Assembly (NCBI GenBank): GCA_016786925.1
Contig: JAEUTU010000083.1
Location: 1-58,708, forward strand
Source of the DNA: Bacteroidia bacterium
GTDB taxonomy: Bacteria > Bacteroidota > Bacteroidia > 2-12-FULL-35-15
Direction: 5' to 3'
DNA: 58,708 nucleotides
Each line of letters begins with the position of its first letter. Position 1 is the stretch's first letter. Made by a program: the position numbers and the translations under genes. This document shows, piece by piece, positions 1-8,187 of this stretch. The notes under the pieces are model-generated. The model made no database searches, was not told the DNA's origin, and worked only from the letters and a program-made list of their open reading frames with translations.

Positions 1-40
1 GATAATTGATTTTTCGAATGCTCTCTTATGTAGAGAAAAC

Positions 41-73
41 AAAAAAGCTCCGGAATTATTCCGGAGCTTTTTT
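41..73. terminator. Bidirectional intrinsic terminator
   Basis: A perfect 15-bp stem (AAAAAAGCTCCGGAA pairing with TTCCGGAGCTTTTTT) encloses a 3-nt loop. A-tract and T-tract flanks make it work on either strand. It sits 13 nt past the stop of the CvpA-type gene on the minus strand and probably also ends a gene entering from the left of the window. Confidence 0.9.
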
Positions 74-85
74 GTTGGTATATCT

Positions 86-673
86 TTATTTTAGATCTAC
101 TTGTACTTCAACAGGTGGAGCTTCCAGATCCACTGCTTTAACCTGTATTTTTATTCCTGTGCTATCCGCTTGAGGAATAAGATCAGCGACTTTACTTTCT
201 TTTAAAGCAGGGATCAACGTTGGAGCGATCATGCCCATTGGCTTATACAATAAAGATTCTTCTTTAGCCTTGAATGAGATCAAGGGATAACTTTTCTCAA
301 TAGCATCTAATACAAAGATCACTACACTCATAATTAGGGCAAATTTTAAAGTGCCTCCAACAGCTCCTCCTATTTTATTCAGTGCACTTAAAGCCATACC
401 ATCAGCAGCTTTTTGTACACCTTTTGCTACTAAAAATACACCTGCAATGATCAATAAGAAAATTAAAGCGAAGGAAATAATAGGCAGGTAGGGGGATTGC
501 CAATCGAATGTAGCTTGAATTTTCTGTGCTAAAAAATCAGACAAATGAATGCCTCCCCAAACGCCTAATCCAAAAGCAATGATGGTGGCTGCTTCAATGA
601 TCAAGCCTTTGGTGAACCCTTTATATAGTCCCCAGACCAATGGAATACAAAGTATAATGTCTATAAAATTCAT
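86..673 (-). CDS. CvpA family inner-membrane protein
   Basis: This 195-residue protein opens with the CvpA pattern: a first helix (residues 3-20), then a short GLYKGFTKG-type turn and a second helix. There are about four membrane segments in total (roughly 3-20, 28-48, 62-84 and 105-125). CvpA proteins were named for colicin V production in Escherichia coli and are linked to envelope homeostasis, but their biochemical role is unclear. The C-terminal 60 residues are hydrophilic and probably lie outside the membrane. The gene is monocistronic here and diverges from the adhesin at 822. The family call is firm; no specific function can be given. Confidence 0.85.
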   Translation of the reverse strand: MNFIDIILCIPLVWGLYKGFTKGLIIEAATIIAFGLGVWGGIHLSDFLAQKIQATFDWQSPYLPIISFALIFLLIIAGVFLVAKGVQKAADGMALSALNKIGGAVGGTLKFALIMSVVIFVLDAIEKSYPLISFKAKEESLLYKPMGMIAPTLIPALKESKVADLIPQADSTGIKIQVKAVDLEAPPVEVQVDLK

Positions 674-821
674 TTATGATATTTTGAAAATAATGAAGAA
701 CATATCAAATGCAACTAATTGTTCTTGTTTTTCATCTCATTACAAAGAAAGCTTGAAACACACTTCTTACAACTAAACGGAAATATATTTATTAAAATAC
801 GATTGTTTAAAATCTAATATT

Positions 822-3800
822 ATGAAAAAACTATTACTCTCCCTTTTTGCTGTGTTATTTAGCAGTGTTGTGTTTGCAACAGGTCATGTGGCCACTGCTA
901 CTAAAACAGATGTTACCTGTAACGGACAATGCAATGGTTCTGCGAATGGTTTTGCAACCGGAGGAATTGGGCCTTATGGTTATTCTTGGGCCGGGCCTAG
1001 CAGCTACTCTGCATCATCGCAAAACATCAGTAATTTATGTGCTGGTACATATACACTAACAGTAATTGATAGTGCTGATATGAGTTCAGCCATTCATACT
1101 GTGGTAATAAACCAACCCAATCCTATTGTAATTACTACCAATACTCCTTTACAAGCATGTATGGGTTCATGCGCAACAATTATAGCAAATACGGCAGGTG
1201 GTACTTCTCCTTATGCTTATGTGTGGTTGCCAAATAGTGTTACTACTGCTTTTAATTCTGTTTGTCCGGTTCTTTCAAGTGAAACATATACTGTTATGGT
1301 AACTGATCTTAATGGATGTACGTCTACTTCAACTGCTATACTTATTGCAGATGCCGGACCTACTATTAATATTTCAGCAATTAATACTAATTGTAATAAT
1401 CAATGTGACGGTTCAATCGTTAATAACACAATCGGTGCTGTTACATATATTTGGAATGGACCTGCAGGCTTCACATCCTCAATGCAAAACCCCGTTAATC
1501 TCTGTGTAGGAAGTTATACACTAGCTGCAACGAATGCTGCTGGTTGCTCAAGCCAAGGATTTGTAAATGTAAGCTCAAATAATACCTTGAGTGGGTCTGT
1601 TTCTGTTGGAGCTAATGCTTCTTGTTTTGGTTCTTGTGATGGGGTGTTAACAGCTATTCCTTCCGGTGGAACAGCACCGTATACTTATTTGTGGTCGAAT
1701 GGAACGACTGCAGCTACAGCAACCAATCTATGTGCAGGCGTTTATACCGTACAAATAACAGATGCAAATGGCTGCTCTGTTGTTCTGACAGGAACAATAA
1801 ATCAACCAACACAGATTGCGATTAATCCAAGTTCATCTCCTGCTACATGTGGAATGTGTGATGGTGCTATTATGACGAATGTAACAGGTGGCGTGCCGGC
1901 ATATACATATTCTTGGGCTCCAACACTACCATCGTTCCCACAGCATTCAAATGTGTGTGCTGGAACATATACCGTTGCTGTTACAGATGCCAATGGCTGT
2001 CTTCAAACATCGGTAGTAACCGTTTCCAATTCTTCAGGAATTGTTGTAACACAAAATACAACACCTTCATCTGCTTGTGCAGGCTCCTGCACAGGTTCGG
2101 CAACCATCATTCAATCGGGGGGCGTTGCTCCATATACTTACAGTTTGAATGGAGGAGCACCTCAGATGTCTAATATCTTTACAGGATTATGTTCCGGAAG
2201 CTATGTTGCAGCTGTAACAGATAATAATGGTTGTATAGGCTATTCTACATTTTTTGTTGGAGCAACAAGTATTCCGGGTTTAACTGTAGTACCACAAATA
2301 ACCAACGAATCAGGTGCCGGTTTACAAAATGGCTCAATTAACATTACATTAAATGGAACTACGGCTCCGTATACTTTTGCCTGGGGCAATGGTGCAGTAT
2401 CTGAAGATATTTACTCTTTAGCAGGTGGTTCTTATACTGTAGTGATCACCGATAACAATGGCGATTGCAGTTCTTATACTTTTACCGTTAATACAACTCC
2501 TTCTTACGGTTATATTACAGGTTATATTTATAATGATGCCAACAATAATTGTTTGTTTGATGTAGGCGAATCTCCGATAGTGAATTATAGTGTAACTGTT
2601 ACCAATGGAACAAACACTTATACAGGCTTAACCAATGGAAATGGTTATTATGTGATCTGGGTTCCATCCGGAAACTATACTGTTACACCTGTAAATTCAA
2701 CTTATTTGTCAGGTACATGTACAACAAGTTATTCCGTAAACGTAACCAACGGTTCAACTCAAGGCAATAATAATTTTGCATATAATCAACCATTTGTTTA
2801 TGATGTTTGTGTGAGCGCTTGGAGCTCAGGAGTGGTTCCTGGCTTTAATGGAACATACCAGATTTATCTGACGAATTATACCTCTTTATCAACTAACGGA
2901 ACGGTTTGTATTGACCTCCCTGTACAAGTAAGTTATGTTTCATCAATTCCTGGTGGAGCAACAGTAACGGGCAATACCGTATGTTTCAATTATACTAATT
3001 TAGGTGGATTTTCCTCACAAACATTTTTGGTGTCCTTCTATACTCCTGTTGGGACAACTCTTGGAACTCCTACAGCTGCTATTGTAACAGCAACAGTAAC
3101 CAGTGGTGTGGATGTGAATCCGGGTTGTAATACTTATACCTATACTCGTCCGGTTACAGGTTCATTCGATCCGAATGATAAAACAGTATCTCCGGCAGGT
3201 ATTGGTGCAACAGGCGATATTCAGTTGAGCGAAACAGAATTTAATTACTTGATCCGTTTCCAGAATACAGGTAATGGCCCGGCTGTAAATATTGTGGTAG
3301 ATGATACTATCTCTGGTTTATTAGACCTTCAAAGTTTGGAAGTGTTAAATGCTAGCCATGCTTATGAGGTTGAGTTGTTGCCGAACAATTTACTTCGATT
3401 TAAATTTGACAACATCATGCTTCCGGATAGCACAAGCGATGAGCCGGGCAGTCATGGTCATGTTCAATTTAGGATTAATAAGTTGAATGCCGCAACAGCA
3501 GGCGAAGAGATCGAAAATACTGCTTACATCTATTTCGACTTTAATGAACCGGTGATCACCAACACAGCTATGAATACGTATGTTATTCCAACAGGAATAG
3601 AAGAGATAACAAATGGAGAAATTGCTGTTTATCCAAATCCATTCAGTGATGTTACAACATTTGTAATTCATTCAGACAAAACAAATGGGGCATACACATT
3701 TGAATTATTTGATGTATTGGGTAAAAAAGTGATGGATCAAACAAATATTACTGCAAAACAGTTCCAAATTTCAAGAAACGGACTAGAAAGCGGGGTATAT

Positions 3801-3860
3801 TTCTATAAAATTTACTCGTCTGAAATGCCTGTAAAAACTGGCAAATTGATCATAAAATAA
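822..3860 (+). CDS. Secreted SprB-repeat adhesin-like protein with T9SS sorting domain
   Basis: The 1012-residue protein has an N-terminal signal peptide (residues 1-19, cleavage near FATG). Six or seven tandem repeats of about 75-80 residues follow. Each opens with paired cysteines (CNGQCNGS, CFGSCDG, CGMCDG), contains GG-x-PYTY-x-W, and ends near CAGTYTVxVTDxNGC, the pattern of SprB-type repeats in gliding adhesins. A carboxypeptidase-regulatory-like beta domain lies near 565-640. A module beginning SFDPNDK near 780 is common in T9SS proteins. The C-terminal 85 residues form a type A sorting domain (VYPNPFSD, GVYFYKI, GKLIIK). It is most likely exported by the Por/T9SS machinery and displayed on or released from the cell surface. 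The ligand is unknown. Confidence 0.9.
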   Translation: MKKLLLSLFAVLFSSVVFATGHVATATKTDVTCNGQCNGSANGFATGGIGPYGYSWAGPSSYSASSQNISNLCAGTYTLTVIDSADMSSAIHTVVINQPNPIVITTNTPLQACMGSCATIIANTAGGTSPYAYVWLPNSVTTAFNSVCPVLSSETYTVMVTDLNGCTSTSTAILIADAGPTINISAINTNCNNQCDGSIVNNTIGAVTYIWNGPAGFTSSMQNPVNLCVGSYTLAATNAAGCSSQGFVNVSSNNTLSGSVSVGANASCFGSCDGVLTAIPSGGTAPYTYLWSNGTTAATATNLCAGVYTVQITDANGCSVVLTGTINQPTQIAINPSSSPATCGMCDGAIMTNVTGGVPAYTYSWAPTLPSFPQHSNVCAGTYTVAVTDANGCLQTSVVTVSNSSGIVVTQNTTPSSACAGSCTGSATIIQSGGVAPYTYSLNGGAPQMSNIFTGLCSGSYVAAVTDNNGCIGYSTFFVGATSIPGLTVVPQITNESGAGLQNGSINITLNGTTAPYTFAWGNGAVSEDIYSLAGGSYTVVITDNNGDCSSYTFTVNTTPSYGYITGYIYNDANNNCLFDVGESPIVNYSVTVTNGTNTYTGLTNGNGYYVIWVPSGNYTVTPVNSTYLSGTCTTSYSVNVTNGSTQGNNNFAYNQPFVYDVCVSAWSSGVVPGFNGTYQIYLTNYTSLSTNGTVCIDLPVQVSYVSSIPGGATVTGNTVCFNYTNLGGFSSQTFLVSFYTPVGTTLGTPTAAIVTATVTSGVDVNPGCNTYTYTRPVTGSFDPNDKTVSPAGIGATGDIQLSETEFNYLIRFQNTGNGPAVNIVVDDTISGLLDLQSLEVLNASHAYEVELLPNNLLRFKFDNIMLPDSTSDEPGSHGHVQFRINKLNAATAGEEIENTAYIYFDFNEPVITNTAMNTYVIPTGIEEITNGEIAVYPNPFSDVTTFVIHSDKTNGAYTFELFDVLGKKVMDQTNITAKQFQISRNGLESGVYFYKIYSSEMPVKTGKLIIK

Positions 3861-3877
3861 ATAATAAGAAAAATAAA

Positions 3878-3910
3878 TTTGCAAAATTGAATTTTACATT
3901 CATATATTTG
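3878..3910 (+). promoter_or_regulatory. Bacteroidota-type promoter for the sulfur operon leader
   Basis: TTTG at 3878-3881 and TATATTTG at 3903-3910 are separated by 21 nt and match the Bacteroidota -33/-7 pattern (TTTG, TAnnTTTG). Transcription would begin around 3917, about 12 nt before the ATG of the first leader peptide. This is inferred from sequence only. Confidence 0.65.
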
Positions 3911-3928
3911 CATCGCAATAAGAAAAAA

Positions 3929-4000
3929 ATGAACAACAACTTTACATATACATTATCTACAATCAACAGACCAATGATGTGCTGTATGATGTGTATTTAA
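3929..4000 (+). CDS. Met/Cys-rich leader peptide 1 (attenuator)
   Basis: A 23-codon reading frame ends in the run Met-Met-Cys-Cys-Met-Met-Cys-Ile. Seven of its last eight sense codons are Met or Cys. It starts about 12 nt after the predicted transcription start and ends just before an antiterminator/terminator pair. The operon downstream makes sulfide, siroheme and homoserine, which feed cysteine and methionine synthesis, so the codon content matches the end products. In trp-type attenuation, ribosomes stalling on Met/Cys codons (3974-3994) would leave 4005-4013 free and allow read-through. The function is inferred, but the agreement of position, codons and RNA folding is strong. Confidence 0.8.
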   Translation: MNNNFTYTLSTINRPMMCCMMCI

Positions 4001-4004
4001 TTAT

Positions 4005-4076
4005 GGAAAGCCTGTTGTAATAACATATTTTTAAATACATTTTTTAAAAGGCTTTCCAAAACGGGAAGCCTTTTTT
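4005..4076 (+). promoter_or_regulatory. Transcription attenuator 1 (antiterminator/terminator switch)
   Basis: Three segments compete. GGAAAGCCT at 4005-4013 pairs perfectly with AGGCTTTCC at 4049-4057 (antiterminator). The same 4046-4057 segment also pairs with GGGAAGCCTTTT at 4063-4074, followed by more T residues (terminator). A ribosome sitting at the leader stop codon (3998-4000) would cover the first segment and favour termination. A ribosome stalled on the Met/Cys codons would not. This is the classic leader-peptide attenuator arrangement. Confidence 0.8.
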
Positions 4077-4104
4077 GATTTTTAATACAGTAATACTATT
4101 ATAA

Positions 4105-4215
4105 ATGACAACTTTTAACTTTCAACTTTTAACTTTCAACTTACTAATGTGTATGTGTTGTATGATGTACCTGCGAATGCGGAGCGCTACTACTATGCAA
4201 TGTTGTAAAAGTTAA
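4105..4215 (+). CDS. Met/Cys-rich leader peptide 2 (attenuator)
   Basis: A 36-codon frame contains Met-Cys-Met-Cys-Cys-Met-Met at codons 15-21 and a second cluster, Met-Gln-Cys-Cys, at codons 31-34. An internal ATG at 4147 would give a 22-residue version. Its first 14 codons contain a short tandem repeat (ACTTTTAACTTTCA twice from 4111). The CCMM core is shared with leader 1, which suggests a duplicated leader. It lies on the same transcript, 27 nt before the second terminator hairpin, and no separate good promoter is visible. Its role in sensing Met-tRNA and Cys-tRNA supply is inferred. Confidence 0.75.
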   Translation: MTTFNFQLLTFNLLMCMCCMMYLRMRSATTMQCCKS

Positions 4216-4234
4216 AACAACATAAAGCAAGATC

Positions 4235-4269
4235 AAAAGCCCTTCCGCGAATAGCCGAGGGGCTTTTTT
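4235..4269 (+). terminator. Attenuator 2 terminator hairpin
   Basis: AAAAGCCCTTC and its partner CGAGGGGCTTTT form a stem with one wobble pair, followed by a T-run, 30 nt upstream of the aldo/keto reductase start. Transcription of the operon must cross it. GCGGAG at 4179-4184, inside leader 2, can pair with TTCCGC at 4243-4248 in the left arm and so act as an antiterminator. That alternative pairing is shorter than in attenuator 1. Confidence 0.7.
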
Positions 4270-4298
4270 ATTTCAAAAACATAACTAAAAAAAATAAA

Positions 4299-5171
4299 AT
4301 GGAAAAAATATATATAAGTGATTCAGGACCTGAAGTATCAGCAGCAATCTATAGTTTTTGGAGATGGAATACTCCAAGTTTAGTTAACCAAAAAAAGGTT
4401 GAAGAGATCATTAATTACAATTTAGAGTTAGGAGTCAATACATTCGATCATAGCGATCAATATGGAGCAGGAAAGATCGAGGAATTGTTTGGGAAAGCCA
4501 TCCAGTCTAAATCCTTTAACCGTGCAGACATTGTATTGTCAACTAAATCCGGGATAGTAAAAAATATAAAAGGGAAGAATGTTTATTATGATCTAAGTGC
4601 AAAACACATCAAGGAATCTGTAAATAGTTCCTTGAAAAAATTGAAAACCGATTATATTGATATTTTCTTGCTAGAACACCCTGATTTTTTATTTGATGTG
4701 GAAGAAACCGCATCTGTTCTTTCGGAACTAGTATTGAGTGGAAAGATCAAATACATTGGCGTATCTAATTTTAATGCATCCCAACACCGTTTGTTGGCAG
4801 CACATTTGTCACAACCTATCATTACGAATCACATCGAATTGAATCTACTGCAAACAAATGCATTGAATGACGGTCGTCTGGATTTTATCAAAGAGCAATA
4901 CAGTAAACCACTAGCTTTTTCGCCATTAGCTGATGGTCGTATTTTGACCGGAAAAGATAAAAAAGCGATCAAGATCCGTAAAGTATTAGAATCGATTGGT
5001 AAAAAACATCAAGCAAATGTAGAACAGATAGCCGTGGCATGGCTCTACAAATTAGGCGCTTTGCCGATCATCGGTAGTCCGGATAAAAAAAGAATAAAAA
5101 ACGCGGCTAGCGCCTATTCTTTAGAATTAAGCCGTGAAGAATGGTATCAATTGTATAACGTAACACTTTAA
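4299..5171 (+). CDS. Aldo/keto reductase family oxidoreductase
   Basis: This 290-residue protein has the TIM-barrel aldo/keto reductase pattern. The catalytic tetrad is visible as Asp50 or Asp53, Tyr55 (in DQYGAGK), Lys83 (STKSG) and His127 (LLEHPD), and a C-terminal segment (GSPDKKRIKNA) fits the NADP phosphate-binding loop. It is the first gene after the leader-peptide attenuators and lies 4 nt upstream of the sulfite reductase gene, so it is probably co-regulated with sulfur assimilation. Its substrate cannot be read from sequence. A role in reducing a sulfur-pathway or homoserine-pathway intermediate would be speculation. The family call is firm. Confidence 0.9.
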   Translation: MEKIYISDSGPEVSAAIYSFWRWNTPSLVNQKKVEEIINYNLELGVNTFDHSDQYGAGKIEELFGKAIQSKSFNRADIVLSTKSGIVKNIKGKNVYYDLSAKHIKESVNSSLKKLKTDYIDIFLLEHPDFLFDVEETASVLSELVLSGKIKYIGVSNFNASQHRLLAAHLSQPIITNHIELNLLQTNALNDGRLDFIKEQYSKPLAFSPLADGRILTGKDKKAIKIRKVLESIGKKHQANVEQIAVAWLYKLGALPIIGSPDKKRIKNAASAYSLELSREEWYQLYNVTL

Positions 5172-5175
5172 TTAT

Positions 5176-7275
5176 ATGCAAAGCTTTAGAACAGAACTTG
5201 AAAATCCACTAGTGGAAAAAGATATTATCGAATTGGAAGAAAAGATACGTGCATTCAGAAATGGAACATTGCATGAAGACAAATTCCGTTCCTTACGTTT
5301 AGCTCGAGGAGTTTATGGTCAGCGTCAGCAAGGTGTTCAGATGGTTCGCATCAAACTTCCATTTGGAAGGTTAACAACAAAACAATTGTTGAGAATAGCT
5401 GATATCAGCGATGAGTATTCAAATGGGAATTTGCATTTAACAACACGTCAGGATATTCAAATTCATCACGTGAGTTTGGATAGCACTCCTGAGTTGTGGG
5501 CAAAATTAGAGCAAGACGATATTACTTTGCGCGAAGCTTGTGGCAATACCGTTCGTAACATTACTGCTTCTGCAGTTGCCGGGATAGATCCAAAGGAACC
5601 ATTTGATGTTTCGCCTTATGCCGATGCTATGTTCCGTTACTTCCTGAGAAAACCTTTTGGTCAGGAATTGGGGCGCAAATTAAAATTTGCATTTTCTTCT
5701 AATGATGAAGATACAGCATACACATTTATGCATGACTTGGGTTTTATCCCGAAAGTAAAGATCGTTGACGGACAGATCGTGAGAGGTTTCAAAGTGTTGA
5801 TCGGTGGGGGGTTAGGTGCTCAACCATTTTTAGCAAAAACGGCATTTGAATTCTTGGAAGAAGATCAACTGATCCCATTTACAGAAGCTGTAGTGCGTGT
5901 TTTTGACAGACATGGAGAACGATTGAGTCGCCACAAGGCTCGTATCAAGTATTTGATCAATAAAATTGGGATAGAAGAATTTTTAAAATTAACTGAAGAA
6001 GAGCGTTTGGCTTTAAATGTTAAATCGTATAAGATCGACAGAGAAGCTGTTCCATCAAAAGAAAAATATATTAATTCATCCTTTACCACTTTTAAAGTAA
6101 GCGATGATCCGGTGTATAAAGATTGGTTAGTGACAAATGTGTTTGAACAAAAGCAGCAAGGCTATTATGGTGTTTTCATAAAAATTAGTTTAGGGAATAT
6201 CAATACAACTACTGCCCGCAAATTAGCAGAAGTAGTAGATACCTATGCCACAGATGATATACGCATCACTGTGAATCAAGGTCTGTTATTGAAATTTGTT
6301 CCAAAGGGAGCCTTGCCTGCTTTGTTCAAAGCGTTGTCCAAACTAGGCCTAGCCCAAATTGGTTTCGATTCGGTTGCAGATATAACAGCTTGCCCGGGAA
6401 CAGACACCTGTAATTTGGGAATATCGAGTAGTACAGGAATATCAAAAGAATTGGAACGAGTGATCACAGAAGAATATCCCGAATTGCAATTTAACAATGA
6501 TATTAAAATTAAGATCAGTGGCTGTATGAACTCTTGTGGACAACATGCATTGGCTCAGATCGGGTTCCATGGTAGTTCTTTTAAAAATGGGAATAATGTA
6601 GTTCCTGCTTTACAACTGGTTTTAGGAGGTGGTGTTTTAGGAAATGGGGAAGGGCGAATAGCAGATAAGATCATTAAGGTTCCAAGTAAAAGAGGACCGG
6701 CAGTATTAAGAACATTGTTGGATGATTTTGAAAAGAATGCAGTGGAAGGAGAATATTTTAATAATTATTATGATAAAAAAGGCAAAGACTATTTCTATCA
6801 ATTGTTAAAACCACATGCTGATAATTCAACCTTAGTAGCAGATGATTATATAGATTGGGGGCATACGGAACAATTTAAAACCGAAATTGGAGTGGGTGAA
6901 TGTGCCGGAGTATTGATCGATTTAGTTGCCACATTGATTTTCGAAGCAGAAGAAAAATTGGATTGGGCAAAAACGAGTTTAGCCGATGGCTTATATGCTG
7001 ACAGCATCTATCATAGCTATGCTGCTATCATCAGTAGTGCCAAAGCCTTGTTGTTAGATAAGAGTGTACCAACCAATACACATCATGAAATTATCAATGA
7101 CTTTGATAAACAGTATGTGGAGACAAATGAAATAAAACTAAAAACAACATTTAAAGAATTTGTGTTGCAGATAAATCAGAATGAACCATCAAAAGCGTTT
7201 GCAGAAAATTATTTGACAGAAGCGATAGGTTTTATAGAGCAAGCAAAAACAATTCGGAGTAAACAGACAAGCTAA
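5176..7275 (+). CDS. Assimilatory sulfite/nitrite reductase with C-terminal HEPN-like domain
   Basis: The first 560 or so residues are a siroheme/[4Fe-4S] sulfite or nitrite reductase hemoprotein with two ferredoxin-like halves. The cluster and siroheme cysteines are Cys406 and Cys412 (ACPGTDTC) plus Cys450 and Cys454 (SGCMNSCG). The operon contains siroheme synthesis, a sulfite-type transporter fusion and APS/PAPS reductase, so sulfite rather than nitrite is the likely substrate. Residues from about 590 to 699 form an all-helical HEPN-like extension (WAKTSLADGLYADSIYHSYAA) that classical reductases lack. I do not see a clear Rx4-6H ribonuclease motif in it, so a structural or regulatory role is more likely. 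No flavin or ferredoxin partner is encoded nearby. Confidence 0.92.
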   Translation: MQSFRTELENPLVEKDIIELEEKIRAFRNGTLHEDKFRSLRLARGVYGQRQQGVQMVRIKLPFGRLTTKQLLRIADISDEYSNGNLHLTTRQDIQIHHVSLDSTPELWAKLEQDDITLREACGNTVRNITASAVAGIDPKEPFDVSPYADAMFRYFLRKPFGQELGRKLKFAFSSNDEDTAYTFMHDLGFIPKVKIVDGQIVRGFKVLIGGGLGAQPFLAKTAFEFLEEDQLIPFTEAVVRVFDRHGERLSRHKARIKYLINKIGIEEFLKLTEEERLALNVKSYKIDREAVPSKEKYINSSFTTFKVSDDPVYKDWLVTNVFEQKQQGYYGVFIKISLGNINTTTARKLAEVVDTYATDDIRITVNQGLLLKFVPKGALPALFKALSKLGLAQIGFDSVADITACPGTDTCNLGISSSTGISKELERVITEEYPELQFNNDIKIKISGCMNSCGQHALAQIGFHGSSFKNGNNVVPALQLVLGGGVLGNGEGRIADKIIKVPSKRGPAVLRTLLDDFEKNAVEGEYFNNYYDKKGKDYFYQLLKPHADNSTLVADDYIDWGHTEQFKTEIGVGECAGVLIDLVATLIFEAEEKLDWAKTSLADGLYADSIYHSYAAIISSAKALLLDKSVPTNTHHEIINDFDKQYVETNEIKLKTTFKEFVLQINQNEPSKAFAENYLTEAIGFIEQAKTIRSKQTS

Positions 7276-7276
7276 A

Positions 7277-7414
7277 ATGAAAACAAAATTTAAAACACAT
7301 ATTAAGTACGACAGTTGTTGGTATGATCAATTTTTTAAACACAATCAAAACAAAAAAATTATTGAATCAAAACAAAAACAACTTAATACTTTAAAAAATG
7401 AAAACAAGAAATAA
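7277..7414 (+). CDS. Possible small lysine-rich ORF
   Basis: A 45-codon frame starts 1 nt after the sulfite reductase stop and runs 17 nt into the cobA start in another frame. The predicted peptide is rich in Lys, Asn and Gln and has no recognisable motif. Without it, this would be a 122-nt gap in an otherwise tightly packed operon. It could be a real small protein, a translational-coupling ORF or chance; I lean to chance or a spacer. Confidence 0.25.
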   Translation: MKTKFKTHIKYDSCWYDQFFKHNQNKKIIESKQKQLNTLKNENKK

Positions 7415-8174
7415 TATATATCCAAAATTTACACTGGTTGGTGCCGGTCCTGGCGATGCAGATCTAATCACGGTTAAAGGTGTGCAAGCTTTAACACAAG
7501 CAGATGTGATACTGTATGATGCATTAGTGAATAAAGAATTATTGAATTATGCTCCGGATACAACATTGAAAATTTATGTTGGGAAACGAAATTCTAATCA
7601 TGCCTATTCTCAAGAGCAGATCAATTCCTTGATCGTTGATTTTGCTTTTACTTATGGTCATGTGGTGAGACTGAAGGGAGGAGACTCTTTCGTTTTTGGA
7701 CGTGGCTATGAGGAAAAAGCATATGCTGAACTTTTTAACATTGACACAGAAGTTATTCCAGGCATCTCTAGTAGTATCGCTGTTCCTGAATTACAAGGAA
7801 TTCCTTTGACCAACAGAGGCACCAATGAGAGTTTTTGGGTAACAACAGGAACAACTAGTTCGGGGCAGCTTTCAGAGGATGTACGTTTAGCAGCCCAATC
7901 AACTTCTACTGTAGTGATCTTAATGGGACTAAATAAACTACAGGAGATTGTGGAAGTGTTTAAATCAAATGCGAAGCATGATACTGCCATTGCCATCATA
8001 CAAAACGGTTCATTGCCGAATGAAAAAATTGCATTGGGAACTATCGATACAATTCTAGAGATCGCTCGACAAGAAAAAATAGCAGCTCCTGCTATTATTG
8101 TGATAGGTGATGTCGTGAAGCTTCATGAGCAATTCCCTGCAAGCTTAACTGATTGGAAATATTTATTGAATTAA
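7398..8174 (+). CDS. cobA: Uroporphyrinogen-III C-methyltransferase (SUMT)
   Basis: The enzyme methylates uroporphyrinogen III twice, using S-adenosylmethionine, to make precorrin-2, the first committed step to siroheme. The 258-residue length matches single-domain SUMT. Visible motifs are the N-terminal LVGAGPGD loop (residues 13-20), DVILYDALV, a glycine-rich VVRLKGGDSFVFGRG and the VIPGISS segment. Together with the CysG-N-like domain encoded at 9350 it supplies siroheme for the sulfite reductase two genes upstream. The gene lies inside the attenuator-controlled operon. Confidence 0.95.
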   Translation: MKTRNNIYPKFTLVGAGPGDADLITVKGVQALTQADVILYDALVNKELLNYAPDTTLKIYVGKRNSNHAYSQEQINSLIVDFAFTYGHVVRLKGGDSFVFGRGYEEKAYAELFNIDTEVIPGISSSIAVPELQGIPLTNRGTNESFWVTTGTTSSGQLSEDVRLAAQSTSTVVILMGLNKLQEIVEVFKSNAKHDTAIAIIQNGSLPNEKIALGTIDTILEIARQEKIAAPAIIVIGDVVKLHEQFPASLTDWKYLLN

Positions 8175-8187
8175 ATGAACTAAAAAA

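Noticed and set aside
1802..2173. Additional long open frames inside the SprB-repeat gene on both strands
   Set aside because: They are shadows of the low-complexity repeat codons, have no homology-like features and lie wholly inside a clear gene.
3861..4298. Possible SAM riboswitch upstream of the sulfur operon
   Set aside because: I looked for SAM-I- and SAM-II-like conserved cores and found none. The region is fully explained by two leader peptides and their terminators.
5176..7275. Nitrite reductase (nitrate assimilation) as the role of the siroheme enzyme
   Set aside because: Motifs cannot separate the two, but every recognisable neighbour belongs to sulfur assimilation and none to nitrate uptake.
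7275..7398. Cobalamin riboswitch before cobA
   Set aside because: The 122-nt gap is AT-rich and lacks any B12-box-like conserved segment. cobA here serves siroheme synthesis and sits inside the operon.
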